Source: Hordeum vulgare subsp. vulgare
Taxonomy: Eukaryota > Streptophyta > Magnoliopsida > Poales > Poaceae
Reading direction: 5' to 3'
NCBI RefSeq assembly: GCF_904849725.1
Contig: NC_058519.1
Span: forward strand, 532,712,316 to 532,776,315
DNA: 64,000 nucleotides
Every line of letters begins with the position of its first letter. The stretch's first letter is position 1. The notes under the pieces are model-generated. The model had not been told where the DNA came from and did not search any database. It was given only the letters and a program-made list of their open reading frames with translations. The position numbers and the translations under genes were made by a program. Below, in pieces: positions 1-12,828 of this stretch.

Positions 1-174
1 GCCATTTTGGGTTCATTGATTTGAACTAGTTTGAGGTTTCCTTTAATTGAAATAGTGGCTAGGGTTTTGAGTTTTTCCTTTGCCACTTTGTTGTTTTTGT
101 TGAAACTTCTTAGATGCAAATGCAAAGAAGACATGAGCACAAGACTAAGTTGCTTAAGGGTTAGGGATGTGACA
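1..174 (-). repeat. 3' LTR of G1, cut by the window edge
   Basis: These 174 bases repeat 10168-10341 with one substitution that I can see. In element orientation this is the start of the LTR (TGTCACATCCC). The remaining roughly 4 kb should lie to the left of the window. Confidence 0.95.
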
Positions 175-3100
175 ACTCACCCCCACTCAAAAGAATCTCG
201 TCCCGAGATTTAGAAGTCGTCGGGAATAACGCAGGATATTCAAGTCGGAGACGATCCTCTCTTTCCCAAGTTGCCTCCTTTTCAGAATGATTTGACCATT
301 GAACTTTAAGAAACTTGAGGTTTCGACGTCGAGTGGTACGCTCAGCTTGATCAAGAATACGCACGGGGTATTCTCGGTATGAAACGTTATCTTGGAGATC
401 AAGCGTTTCGTGGTCCACTTCACGGATAGGATCCGAAAAGCAATGCCTGAGTTGCGAGACGTGGAAAACATCATGAACCTTGGAAAGATGCGGAGGAAGT
501 TCCAACTGGTAAGCAACTTCTCCTCGTTTGGCAAGAATGCGAAAAGGACCAATGTAACGAGGAGCCAATTTGCCCTTGATACCGAATCGATGGGTACCCT
601 TCAAAGGTGTAACCCGAAGGTAAGCCTTCTCGTCAACTTCAAAGGTCACAGCCTTATGATGACGATCATATTGGCTCTTTTGACGAGACTGGGCTGTTTT
701 CAACTTTTCACGAATAATGCGAACCTGCTCTTCTGCATCCTGGATCATATCCGGACCAAAGAGTTGCCTCTCTCCGGTTTCCGACCAATTAAGAGGTGTT
801 CGACATCTTCGTCCATAGAGAACATCAAAAGGGGCTTTGCCCAAGCTCGATTGGTAACTATTGTTATAAGCGAATTCGGCGAATGGAAGACACTTCTCCC
901 AATTCATACCGAATGATATAACACAAGCTCGGAGCATATCTTCTAGAATTTGATTCACTCTTTCTACTTGACCACTTGATTGGGGATGGAAAGCAGTGCT
1001 AAAAGATAAGTGAGTCCCCATGGCATTCTGAAAACTTTCCCAGAAGCGAGAAGTAAAGATACTTCCACGGTCCGAGTTAATTTCCAGGGGAACACCATGA
1101 AGAGACACTATTCGAGAGATATATAACTCTGCTAGCTGGCTAGCTGTTATACTCTCACGAACAGGAAGAAAATGAGCCACTTTGGAAAGACGGTCAATGA
1201 CCACAAAGATAGCATTATTTCCTTTATTGGTCTTGGGAAATCCGGTAATGAAATCCGTGCTAACTTTATCCCATTTCCATTCACGAATAGCTAAAGGTTG
1301 AAGGGTGCCAGCAGGCCTTTGATGTTCTGCCTTAACTCGACGACAAATGTCGCAGTTAGCAACGAACTCAGCAATTTCTCTCTTCATCCTAGTCCACCAA
1401 AACCTCTGGCGTAGGTCCTGATACATCTTAGTACTACCGGGATGAATGGTGAGAGGAGAATCATGAGCCTCCTTAAGGATTAACTACCTTAGATGTGGGT
1501 TCTTAGGAACCACTAAACGATTCTGGAAGAACACAACACCTTGATCGTTCATGGAAAATTCTTTAGCGTTTCCGCAAAAAATATTCTCCTTGATCCGTGA
1601 TATACCCTTGTCACGCTTTTGGCCAGCTATAATTTGATCCTTAAGAGTAGGCTTCGCCACCAGGGTAGAAAGGAATCCTTGAGGAACAATATGAAGATTC
1701 AACTTCCGAAAGTCCTCATGGAGATGTGGTTGACCTTGTTGTAGCATCAAATTGTTACAATAAGATTTACGACTTAGCGCATCGGCCATAACATTGGCCT
1801 TCCTCGGGGTGTAAGTTATCCCTAAGTCGTAATCCGAGATCAACTCAACCCACCGTCTTTGCCTGAGGTTCAAATCCGGCTGGGTGAAGATATATTTCAG
1901 ACTTTGGTGATCAGTGAATATTTCGCAACGATTACCCAGAAGGTAATGTCGCCAGGTTTTTAGTGCATGGACCACAGCTGCAAGCTCAAGGTCATGTGTG
2001 GGATAAATATCCTCATGTGGACGCAACTGTCGAGATGCGTATGCGATCACATGACGATCTTGCATGAGAATGCAACCTAATCCTTGTCGCGAGGCGTCGC
2101 AATAGATAACAAAGTCCTTAGAAAAATCTGGTGGTAGCAACACAGGTGCGGAAGTCAGGCGTCTTTTCAGTTCCTGAAAACTATGCTCACACTGTGGTGT
2201 CCACTCGAACTTTTTATCTTTCTTGAGGAGTTCAGTTAGAGGCTTTGCAACCTTGGAGAAATTCTCGACGAAGCGGCGACAATAGCTCGCTAAACCAAGA
2301 AAACTCCTAACTTGCTTAACCAATTCAGGTTGGGTCCAATCAAGGACAGCTTGAACTCTCTCGGGATTGACAGCAATACCCTTACCAGAGATTACGTGAC
2401 CCAGATAGGTCACTTCTGGTAACCAGAATTGACATTTTGAAAACTTGGCATAAAGTCGATGCTCTCGAAGTTTCATCAATACCAGCCTTAGATGCTCGGC
2501 ATGTTCTTGTTCATTCTTCGAGTAGATGAGAATATCATCGAGGTATACCACGACAAATTTATCCAAATACTCCATGAAGATTGAATTCATCAGCCGAGAG
2601 AAGGTGGCTGGGGCATTGGTTAAACCGAAGGACATAACGGTGTACTCATATTGGCCATAACGAGTAACAAAAGCCATTTTTGGAATGTCCCTGTTCTTAA
2701 TCTTGATTTGATGGTATCCCAACCTCAAATCCATTTTGGAGAAGACTGAGGATCCAGCGAGCTGATCGTACAGGTCGTTGATCCTGGGGAGAGGATACTT
2801 GTTCTTTATGGTGACCAGATTAACTGGTCGGTAATCTACAACCATCCGATCCGTTCCGTCTTTCTTCTTGACGAAGAGGACGGGGCAAGCCCAGGGAGAA
2901 GAGCTAGGACGAATGAAACCTTTGTTCAAGGCCTCATCTAGTTGCTTTTTAAGTTCGGCTAGCTCCAGGGGTGCCATCTTATAAGGTCTCCTGGCTATTG
3001 GGACAGCTCCCGGAACAAGATCTATTACAAACTATACATCTCTGTCAGGTGGAATTCCTGGCAGTTCCTCTGGAAAAACATCCGGAAAGTCATGGACTAC

Positions 3101-4633
3101 CGGAATGTCTTCAAGTTCCGGAAGAGGGTTGGCATTTAGGGAATAGAGCTGGCATTTGGCAACTCGAGTAGAGACATTTACTATCTCACCCGAGGGATGG
3201 GTAAGCTGGACATTTCTAGAGTGAGTATCAATCTTGGCATAGTGAGCTGACATCCAGTCCATGCCCAAGATGATATTAATATCCGAAGATTTCAAAGCTA
3301 TCAAAGAGGCTAGAAAAACTAGCATGCCTACTAGAATTTCATTGCCATAGGTTATCCTAGAGGTTTGCCATTTACTACCAGGGGTTTGGACAACCAATGG
3401 GATTGGCATATCACAAAATGACATGTTATGCAACTGTGCATAACTTTCTGAAATGAAGGAATGAGAAGACCCGGTGTCAAAGAGAACGGACGCTGGGTGA
3501 TGATTAACAAGAAGCGTACCCAGCATGACGTCGGCATCCTCTGCAGCTTCTTCTGCTGACACATAGTTCACACGGCCACGTGCAGGAGTTGGCTTCACAT
3601 AATAAGCTTTGCCCGACTTGGCCTGCCCGACGGACTTTCCGGGTTGCTTGGCACCCACATTCTGAGGACACTCATGGGAATAGTGCCCTGGTTCTCCACA
3701 CTTGTAGCATATCACCTGGTTGGTACGTGGTGCAGCATTGCTAGCTGGACCACCATAAGCTTTTGCTGGGGGGTTGGCCTGATTCGTCTGAGGCGCCATG
3801 TAGGATGGCCTCGGAGTGTATCATGGCGGCAGAGAACTGTTTGGAACCCACAGCCTGCGTTTTGGAAACGCGGAACCAGAAGACGAGCCAAAGTCACGGG
3901 AGTGCTTCCTTGTGGCTTCGAACTCAGTATGACCAGTCTCCGCACTCATCGCCTTGTTGACTAGGGCTTGAAAACTTGCACACTCATGGAGGCGCAGGTC
4001 ACGACAGAGCTCAGGGCTCAGACCCTTACGGAATCTTGCTTGCTTCTTGGCGTCAGTAGACACCTCCTCTGTTGCATAGCGGGCGAGGTTACCGAACTCG
4101 CGGCTATAGGCATCCACAGACAACTTGCCCTGAGCGAAGGCACAGAACTCCTCTCTCTTTCTATCCATCAGGCCCTCTGGAATATGGTGCAGACGAAAAG
4201 CTGCACTGAAGTCTGCCCATGTGGCCACTGGTTCAGCGGGACGCATAGCTTCAAAATTCTCCCACCACAGATTGGCGGGTCCTTCCGGGAAATACGCCGC
4301 CAAGGTCACCTTGTCGGCCTCAGACACATTCGCAGAGAGAATCTTGCGTGAGATACTGCACAGCCAGTCATCAGCGTCGAGGGGATCGACGGAATGATGA
4401 AACTTTGGAGGATTCAGCTTCACAAAGTCATTGAGGGACACTGCAGCATTCCTAGGCTGTCGAGCCGTATTCTGCTCAATACGCTCTAGCAGTCGGTTGG
4501 TCTCCCTTTTATTTCTTTCTGCCTCAAGCATCACTTCTACCAGAGAAGGTGGGTGAGGCAGGTCTTCCTACGACGCTTGACTACCCTCACCTTGCTCATG
4601 AGCAGGGGCACGGTTCAACCTGGTGAACACCAT
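161..4633 (-). pseudogene. G1 gag-pol polyprotein with chromodomain, four in-frame stops
   Basis: One continuous frame of about 1490 codons encodes the capsid and all replication enzymes. I start it at the MVFTRLNRA methionine at 4633, upstream of the first open stretch at 4534, because the frame is shared. Visible in order: gag core with the LWWENF region; CCHC knuckle CYKCGEPGHYSHEC near residue 309; protease DTGSS near 386; RT YLDD near 697; RNase H CDAS near 846 and TDHQS; integrase HHCC, then D near 1127, D near 1188 and E near 1224; and a chromodomain near 1422-1470. In-frame stops lie at 4568-4570, 3821-3823, 3032-3034 and 1484-1486. I see no frameshift. The end codon lies inside the 3' LTR, so the tail is encoded by purine tract plus LTR. 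Not functional as it stands unless stops are read through. Confidence 0.95.
175..188 (-). promoter_or_regulatory. Polypurine tract of G1
   Basis: On the minus strand this reads GAGTGGGGGTGAGT and directly abuts the TGTCAC start of the 3' LTR. This is the expected place and composition of the plus-strand primer for reverse transcription. It is also translated as the last residues of the polyprotein. Confidence 0.85.
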
Positions 4634-4976
4634 CCTGACAAACAAACTCATAGCTTAGACCAATATCATATCAATACTAACTATGGATTAAGAATGTACT
4701 GAACACACGGAATGCGGAAATGAATATCCGAACAGCATGGTAACAAGCAACTGCTATATATACACCATGGTTCATACACACCCTTACATAGTTCAGTACA
4801 CCCTTAACCGAAGAGCAAACTACTGAAATTGTGAAACTACTCATCAGAGGCTTACAAGCTTCCTATACATTATTTATCTAGGCCTTCGGAATTCATTTCA
4901 CATTACAACCATACTTCACAAGTCACGCAGGACTGTGAAAGTACGGCTACTACCATACTATCCTTCCGCTCACAGC

Positions 4977-5749
4977 TCAGGCATCCGCATAGAACATCTC
5001 ATAGAGATTACCTCCATGGCCTGGAAGCTCAACCTGCGGATCAGGAAACACTCTAGCCTGAGATCCCTGGGATCCATAAGGACACGGATGTGGCCTTGGT
5101 CCCCTAACTCGTGGTAAGAGGGGTCCCCGAAGAGGTGTGACTCCTCCTATGGCTGGCCAGTCGATGTGGGCCGGAAGATGGTTCCTAATAGGTTCAGCAT
5201 CTCCATCTCTCCATACCCTGTCTGGACTACCGGTGCTAGCTGCGTCAAAGCTGTCCACAGACGAGCACGGGTAGCATAAAGCTCCATGTGGAGAGCACGA
5301 GCATCCCTGTCTCTGTTCTCTAGCATCTCAACAGTGGACTGCAGAAGTGGATCCTCCATAGAAAAATCAAAATAGACTCCGCTAAGGTATCCCTCTTCAC
5401 CAGGCTGAGAGGCCGGAACATAGCAGAACTCTGAATTCTGCAGCAGTGCATGTCTCGCTCTCATAATGGTCAGCATTGAATAGGCAGCATCCTGTACTGC
5501 CATGTCAACGGTGACCCCCAACCCATAGGACCAATGGATTGGCTTCTCAGCTCCAGGGTAGTCTTGAAATACCCTAACAGTGCAGATGTACTGGCTCTGG
5601 TTGAAGTCGCGGTACTGTTCCTCCACTGTGTACTCGAGGTACCAGCGGTAACCGCACACCGACATCACCCTGACCAGCATGGCCGTATGACCCGGTACAT
5701 CAATGCACCTGGTCAGACGTACCACCTGACGAGAAGGACGGCCAGGCAT
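4977..5749 (-). pseudogene. Extra sense ORF upstream of G1 gag
   Basis: Between the primer site and gag, on the element's coding strand, lies an open frame of 200 codons (5749-5147) starting MPGRPSRQVVRLTRC. A second open frame overlaps its end and runs to 4977, ending GGNLYEMFYADA, so the two may be one gene of about 255 residues with a frameshift near 5150-5250. It has a Trp/Tyr-rich middle and a helical stretch with ENRDRDARALHMELYATRARL. I see no zinc finger, protease or membrane segment and recognise no family. Gag normally follows the leader directly, so this is an added gene. The 343 bp between it and gag (4634-4976) hold no ORF I would call. Confidence 0.6.
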
Positions 5750-6171
5750 CTGTAAATAGAGAGTAATGCAAAAGCATTAGAGCTCCGAATGCAAAATTGG
5801 GCAGCATAACGGCTGTAAATGCTTAAAAACAAATTTTGAGACAACCCAAAAATGGAATAGCGTAACCACTCAACTATCAAGTTCAACTCTTTGATCATCA
5901 AACTTACTTCCTGCTTCCTAGGAATAAAAGAAACCCAATATCTCTCGACCCGTAGTCCTATAATCTACCGATCAGAAACACGAGCCTAGGAGAAGATGAG
6001 TAACCTAGTCCTTAATTCCCGCAGAAAAGACGAGGATGACCAGAATAGAATGACTTGAGAAGAGAACAAGAGTCTTACGTTCCCTTCCACAAACAATTCC
6101 CTTATATATAACTAAAGCAATTCTAGACTCAACTTCGACCAGTTTGGCTTAGTAATCCTACAGTCAGTCAG
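5750..6171 (-). other. G1 leader between primer site and extra ORF
   Basis: About 420 bp of non-coding leader. I see no ORF or clear motif. By position it should contain the packaging signal. Confidence 0.6.
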
Positions 6172-6183
6172 GCTCTGATACCA
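6172..6183 (-). promoter_or_regulatory. Primer-binding site of G1 (initiator Met tRNA type)
   Basis: The minus strand reads TGGTATCAGAGC, the usual complement of the 3' end of plant initiator tRNA-Met. It follows the LTR after a 4-base spacer (6184-6187). Confidence 0.93.
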
Positions 6184-6187
6184 ACGC

Positions 6188-9100
6188 TGTCGGGACCCCG
6201 ATCCTAAGCCATAGGAATCCAGTCTGTAACACATCGCATCCCTTTGTGGTCTCACGCACGGTTAACTCCATGGCTGCAGCCTTACCTTAGCCGGGACCGT
6301 TTGCGTCTTTTGACTCACGTATGCCATAGTGTCGCTAGCAATCCAATGTCAAAGAACCCGGATCGACATGTCTAGTCATAAACCAAAGTGGCAGTACCGC
6401 ACAAGGACAGACATACATGACCCAACAAAGCAGGTGTCGGTCATCGGCGAATGTAGACGAGTCGTAGCAAGCTCCAAGGACTCCATTACATCGCGTGACA
6501 TTTCCCCAAAGGGGACAGACGCAGCAGCTAAGAAGGACACATGCCGGTCAACCAATGTGTCCGGAGCAGTAGCGAACTACCAAGGCTCGTTGGATGACAA
6601 AGGGGCATTTCCTTGTAAGGAGTGCTACTAAAGTTCACGACTAGGTAATCGAACCCCATACATATCAAGTACGACACACGTACGCATGGCATACCGATAT
6701 GTATAGATACATCGATGGCATCACAACATAACCATAAACATACAACCTTTATTTAAGAGGCTCGGAAGAGCCACACACATAATATTACACATTAAGGGTA
6801 TCACGACCCATAATAGCAGTCATACAAATACAAGCCAGCGGAAGAGTTATAAACTGTCTGGGTACAGACAGGGCAACTAGAAGGCACATGGCCTAACTAT
6901 ACTACAGAGCCGACGTAGGGCCAGATCGTAGCTGGGACACCAGCTACTCGTCGTCGTTGATGTCTACGAAGAACCCTCCATTAGGGTCATTAGCAACCTC
7001 TGCAACATTTATTAAGCAAACATGAGTACGAAGGTACTCAGCAAGACTTTAGGATGACTAACTACTCATGCAAGGTATCAAAAGGTATTGTGGGGTTTCA
7101 TGCAGGAAGCCAGCATATGACTCGTGGCTAGACACTTACATTTTTAAATAATTTTGACAACTTGATTTCTCGCACACGAGTCCACTAACACCACAACAAT
7201 ACACTATCGTGGAATCATTCCGTCGCCGTACGGAAATGCCGTCCACGACACTCACGTTGATCTTGGCAATTTTATGAGTAGTCATTGAAGTTATCTATGA
7301 ACAACATATGTCTCCAAGTAGTCCATATCCGCGGACGCGGCTATTCGAATAGATCATAACCCTGCAGGGGTGTACTTCGTCACACACGCTCTCGCCACTT
7401 ATCGCCATGTGCACGTCATGCACCTCGGCAACCTTCAAGCGGAAGCCCAGCGAGGGAGTCGGCCACGACCGTTAACCACACTAGTACCTAGTCCAGGTTT
7501 ATCGCCTATCAGAGAGTAACCCGTACGAAAGTCCGGCCGAGGTTTCCGCCACGGCCTCAAACGATGTGCGCAGGGTTCCCAAGCCCACCATCCGGGTGCC
7601 ACTTGGTACACCGTGCCACTGCCTACCGCATCACGGCCCACCTCTCAGGTCAGCACCATGCACGGCCTCCAGCATTACTATAAACACCAGAAACTACTTG
7701 CAACTCCTGGACCGAGTACTATGCGATTAATAGGCCGAGCGGGGTCATATTTCAGGGCCCAGCATGTGGTAGTATCTAGTCTTGGATTACATACACGGAA
7801 CTCAGTTCCTATGGACGGTTCCAATGAAACAACCCGCCATGTACTCCTACACAGCCTTTCACCGGTACCTTTACCAAAACAAGTTCAACACACAACCTTT
7901 GCTCACCAAACACATTCCACAATTCTGTTCATCTCCCAGATGACAGACCATACACAACTCTAAGCATAGCATGCATAGCAGGATAAGGCACATCATAGCT
8001 CAAGCAACTACCAGGTATGCTAGGTTGCAAGGTTCGGCTATTTACTGTGACAAGGTTAAGTCATGCAAAGGAACTGGGTTCAACTATCATGGCAAAAGCA
8101 GTTGAAGCATTTGATCTTAAATGCAATAATTAGGTGCAGGAGCAAGAACATGGGAGTTATCGGGATGATCAAAGGGGTTGCTTGCCTTGTTGCTCAGAGG
8201 AGGAACGATATCCGTCAGACGGATATTCGGTGGAATCCGGGGGTGCAGAGCCTACCGAAATGAATGGCAACATTCAATAACAGTCATATGCACTCAAAAT
8301 GATGCATGAGCATGGCATGAGAATGCAAGGTGATAAGTTATTATTTTCAACATGTATTAGATTTAGAGTTGATTTGAATCGCATTCGAATATCAATTCCA
8401 AACGGGGTATTCGGATACCGTTTTAATTGATTCGACCTGATGCTCAGATCAACTTGATGTTAACATGCATGAAATGTCATGTTATGGTACTGATTTGTAA
8501 TTGGGACAGTGGTGATCATTGTATTCATGATGAAATTTGAATAATTTTCCAAATTCCATTTAAAAAGTAATTATAAGAATTGAATTATTCCTTATTCCAC
8601 AATTTAGGGTTCTGTAACTTTTTCAAACATAGTTGAAAATAGCATAATCACAATCCTTGAATTTTTCTGATACTTTTTCATATATAAATTATTTTAACTG
8701 GAGTTACAGATTAATTTCTATGATTTTTACAAGTTTAAGAATTTCCTGAATTAGTTTTATACTGGAAATTCTATTTATTGCATCAGACTGACGTCAGCAG
8801 GTCAGCCGACCTGTTCAGGTCAAACCTGACAGGGGGGGCCCCACTGGTCAGCCTCTCTGGGACTAATCCCGCGCTGACCAGTCCTAACTGAGGTTTGACT
8901 TGGCCTTGGGCCCACTTGTCAGCGAGTGATTAAGCCCTGAGCTGCTGGGTTAGCTTTGCCACGTCGACCCCCATCGGAGGGTGGTCGCCGGCGACCAGGC
9001 CCGCGGCGGAGGGCTCGCCAGAGGCGACCTAAACGGCGCTGCACAGCACCAAAACGCACGCGGTTTGCAGCTACGGCACGCTGGCGAAGTGGCCGATCTG

Positions 9101-10341
9101 GCAGGAGCATCAGGGGAGGCTAGGGTCGCCGGAAAAGGCGCCGGCGACGAGCCGGGGCGGCGGCCGAAGCTCTGCCTTCTACGAGAGACGGCTCTAGGGC
9201 ACGGGGAGGGCAGCTGGAGGGCTCGACACGCTCCCTGGAGGCTCCAGGAGCTCGAATCCTAGCTCGAGCGTGTGGATCGGACACCACAGCGACGGCGACG
9301 ACATGGCCGGTGGCGAGGAGCTCTCGGCCTTGGTGGGGAACTAGGCTACGATGCACGGGAGAGCGTGGGGCGAGAGGGGAAACGACGACGAGCTCACGGC
9401 GGTTCCGATGGTGCTGAAGAGGGGCTCGGGGATGTGCCGGAGGGAGCGAATCGACGGTAGAGGTCCGGCGGCCGGAGGTGGAAGACGACGGTGTTGGGAG
9501 CGATGCAGAGCTTGGGGTGGCTTCGGCTTCTGCAGAGATGACCAGGGCGACGAGGCGGAGCTAACAGACTACTCGGAGGCGGGATCCCATGGCTAGAGGT
9601 GCTGCGGCTCGAGCTCGAGCTCGGCTCCAATGGCGGCAGCAGGAGGGAGGCAAGATCCGAGAGGTGAGGGAGAACGGTGCTGGGGAATGGATAGGGGAGG
9701 CCTCAGGGGGCTTATCCCCAGCCTTGCCAGCGCGAGGCGGCGGCCAGGCAGGCGCACAGGTGCGTGGCCGCGCCGGAGGAGGCGGCGGCCACCTCGTGCT
9801 GCCTACTCGCGCGAGGGAGGGGACGAGCGAGGGAGATGGGCCGGGCCAGGCTAGGCGACAGGTAAAGGTTTCCCATTTTTTTCTGTTTTTGTTTTTCTGT
9901 TTTACTAGTTATTGTTTTGCTAATTATTTCAGCTCCAAAACAAAAAGTAAAAACTATTTTAGACCTCCTGAAAAATTGTTATAACATTCCCAACCATTTC
10001 CAAAGTTTTCAACATTTTTGGAAATTTATAGATTCTGATTTCAAATTTAAAGTTTGAAACCAGTGGCTTTTGTATTAATTTAAAAATGCTTAAGGTGTCA
10101 AGAAAATAGTTTTCTCCAATGTTCATTTACTTTCATGATTTATCAGAAAGTTTGAACATTTCTTGAGGCCATTTTGGGTTCATTGATTTGAACTAGTTTG
10201 AGGTTTCCTTTAATTGAAATAGTGGCTAGGGTTTTGAGTTTTTCCTTTGCCACTTTGTTGTTTTTGTTGAAACTTCTTAGATGCAAATGCAAAGAAGACA
10301 TGAGCACAAGACTAACTTGCTTAAGGGTTAGGGATGTGACA
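6188..10341 (-). repeat. 5' LTR of G1, 4154 bp
   Basis: On the minus strand it begins TGTCACATCCC and ends CCCGACA next to the primer site. Its start is repeated at 1-174 and its last 1.5 kb at 10541-12079. It is unusually long and has an AT-rich outer part, a GC-rich block at about 8930-9850, and an AT-rich part from about 8300 to 8760. Open frames in the GC block are caused by composition and are not called. I did not find a convincing TATA box. Confidence 0.9.
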
Positions 10342-10540
10342 TATTCTTGATGATTATGTAATGTACTGATGTGACTCTGATGTAGCTTGTGGCGAGTGTA
10401 AGCCAGCTCTATATATATCTCTTCTATTCAGTACATGTACTTGTGACGATATCCATTCTTGCGACACGATGAGATGCGCTTCTATACCTGACGAGGCCCT
10501 CGTGCCAAATTGAGGATTGGGTCGCATCTTGGGCGTGACA
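10342..10540 (+). repeat. 3' end of a second G2 LTR
   Basis: These 199 bp match the LTR ends at about 16237-16426 and 24250-24444, closing with GGGCGTGACA. The rest of this G2 copy was separated by the G1 insertion and should lie beyond the left edge of the window. The expected target duplication on the right is aacta (10541-10545). Confidence 0.85.
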
Positions 10541-12079
10541 AACTAGTTTCTGGTGTTTGTACGAAAAGTGTTGGCGGCCGTGTTTAGCTCTGCCCGACGG
10601 GGTAGGCTTCTCTATGGTAGATACACAGTGGCACGGTGTACCAAGTGGCACCCGGATGGTGGGCTTGGGAACCCTGCGCACATCCTTTGGGGCCGTATAG
10701 GAAACCTTGGCCGGACTTCCTTGCGGGTTAAGTCTCAAATAGGCGATAAACCTGGACTAGGGTCTTGTGTGGTTAACGGTCGTGGCCGACACCCACGCCA
10801 GTGCTTCCGCTTGAAGGTTGCCGAGATGCATGACGTGCTAATGGTGATAATTGGTGGGAGCGTGTGTGAAGAAGTATACCCCTGTAGGGTGATTCAATCT
10901 GTTCGAATAGCCGCGTCCTTGGATATGACTACTTGGAAACATTACGTGGTACATAGACAATTTAAATGGATACTCTAAAACATGCAAGATAAGTGTGAGT
11001 GCTATGGAAGGCTTTCTCGTAGGGAGACGAGAGTGGATCCATAGTGTTGTATTAAATTGGTGAATATGTGGACTCGTGTGCGCTATCCCACCTCAAAGAA
11101 AGAACTTGTAGTGGTAGTACAGGTTAGCCAAGAGTCAAAGCTGGCTTGCTGCAATCGAACCCCACAATCCTTTCATTGAAACATGATGCATATGTAGATA
11201 GTTCTGATGTAAGACTTGCTGAGTACCTTTGTACTCACGGTTGCTTTATTTATGTTTTTGCAGAGAAGACTTAGACTCATTAAAAGGTTCTACGCAATGT
11301 GTTCGATGTTGACCGGAATAGCTTGGGAATCCCAAACAGACGTCTGGCTCCTTTGGTAGGGTCGTAGTAGCTTTTCAGGCTGTTCCAGCCACTTTTAGTA
11401 GATGTCTGTACCCAGACATGTTTTGCTTCCGCTTGTTGTTTGTATGACTTGAGTGTCGGGTCACGAGACCCCTGTTTGTAATAACACACTCTGTTGATTC
11501 TTATGAGTCCTTAATAAAAGCTTGAGTCGTAGAGTTATGTTGTGATGCCATGTTGTATCTACACATATCGTGCATATTGTGTGTATGTTATGAGATGCAT
11601 TATATGTGTGGGATTCGACACCTAGTTGTGTGCCTTTAGTAGTACTCTTTACAAGGAAATACCTCTTTGTGCTTCTATGGAGCCTTGGTAGCTTGCTACT
11701 GCTCTAGACAGATTGATTGACCGGCATGTATCCTTGTTTGTTGTTGTGTGTGTCCCCTCGGGGAAATGTCACGTGGTGTAATGGAGTCCTTGTAGCTTGC
11801 TACGACTCGTCTACACATGATGTTGATCAACACCTGCTTTGTTGGGTTATGTATTCATGTCCTTGTACGGATGTACCGCTTGGGTTTATAACTAGTCATG
11901 TCGACCCGGGTTCTTTGTCGTTTGAACGCTAGCAACATATTCATATACGTGAGCCAAAATACGCAAACGGTCCCGGCCAAGATAAGGTAGCAGCCGTGGA
12001 GTTTACCGTGCGTGAGGCCGCAAAATGATGTGATGTGTTACAGGCTGGGTTCTTATAACTCAGGATCGGGGTCCCGACA
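10541..12079 (+). repeat. G1-family LTR fragment (last 1.5 kb), plus orientation
   Basis: It corresponds, in reverse complement, to 6188-7697 of the G1 LTR: both share the stretch from TAGTTTCTGGTGTTT through the block around CCCCTG(C/T)AGGG to the final CCCGACA. It is more diverged from 6188-10341 than that LTR is from 1-174, so it belongs to an older insertion. It ends at 12079 against the G3 LTR. Whether it is a 3' LTR or a solo LTR cannot be told, because its left part is outside the window. Confidence 0.85.
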
Positions 12080-12828
12080 CTGGGTGAGGACACCGCACGG
12101 TATGAACCCAAAACCAAGCACTTCTCCCATTGCAAGAATTATAGATCAAGTTGGCCAAACGAAACCCACAACTCGAACGGAATTACAAGGATACGAAATC
12201 ATGCATATAAGAGATCAGAGGAGACTCAAATAATATTCATAGATAATCTGATCATAAATCCACAATTCATCGGATCTCGACAAACACACCGCAAAAGAAG
12301 GTTACATCGGATAGATCTCCATGAAGATCATGGAGAACTTTGTACTGAAGATCCAAGAGAGAGAAGAAGCCATCTAGCTACTAGCTATGGACCCGAAGGT
12401 CTGTGGCGAACTACTCACGCATCATCGGAGAGGCAATGGTGTTGATGAAGAAGCCCTCCGTGTCCGAATCCCCCTCCGGCAGGGCACTAGAACGTGCCCC
12501 AGATGGGATCTTGCGGAGACAGAAGCTTGCGGCGGCGGAAAAGTATTTTCGTGGCTCCCTCTGGTGGTTCTGCATTTTTAGGGAATTTATAGGCGGAAGA
12601 GGTAGGGAAAAGGAGCCACGTGGGGCCCACAAGCATAGTAGGTGCCCCCCAGGCCGCGACTAGGGGGCTTGTGACCTCCCTCGTGGTCCTTTGCCTTGGT
12701 TCTCAAGTTCCGTGCATATCTTCTGTTACGAAAAAAATCATTCCGAAGGTTTTATTCCGTTTGGACTCCGTTTAATATTCTTCTCTGAAAAGGGTCAAAA
12801 ACATGGAAAAAACAAGAACTGGCACTTG
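12080..12828 (-). repeat. G3 3' LTR, left part
   Basis: It matches about 30970-31720 of the 5' LTR. The left boundary at 12080 is the point where the G1-family LTR was inserted. The right boundary ends in acttg (12824-12828), the target duplication of the G2 element. It contains the GC-rich hairpin (12612-12689) and the small CTCCATGA..TCATGGAG hairpin (12317-12335). Confidence 0.9.
12612..12689 (-). other. GC-rich hairpin, G3 LTR copy 1
   Basis: The left arm around GCCACGTGGGGCCCACAAGC pairs with the right arm around GGCTTGTGACCTCCCTCGTG. It lies just upstream, in element orientation, of a TATA-like CCTATAAATT. Confidence 0.6.

Larger units (their letters stand above)
1..10341 (-). mobile_element. 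G1: Ty3/gypsy Tekay-type chromovirus, nearly complete
   Basis: Read on the minus strand, the order is a 5' LTR (10341 to 6188), a Met-tRNA-type primer site, an extra ORF, gag, protease, RT, RNase H, integrase with chromodomain, a purine tract, then a 3' LTR cut by the window edge. The pol order PR-RT-RH-IN marks Ty3/gypsy, and the C-terminal chromodomain marks the chromovirus branch. The target was a G2 LTR; its expected 5-bp duplication on the right is tattc (10342-10346), but the left copy is outside the window. In the 174 bp where both LTRs can be compared I count one difference, so this is probably the youngest insertion in the window. The polyprotein nonetheless carries four in-frame stops. 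Confidence 0.93.

Noticed and set aside
9351..9984. GC-rich open frames in the G1 LTR
   Set aside because: Low-complexity frames on both strands of a GC-rich LTR segment with no recognisable domain.
12387..12663. Small frame MDPKVCGELLTHHRRG, recurring at 26810-27016
   Set aside because: It recurs only because the LTR recurs, and it runs antisense to the element's transcription.
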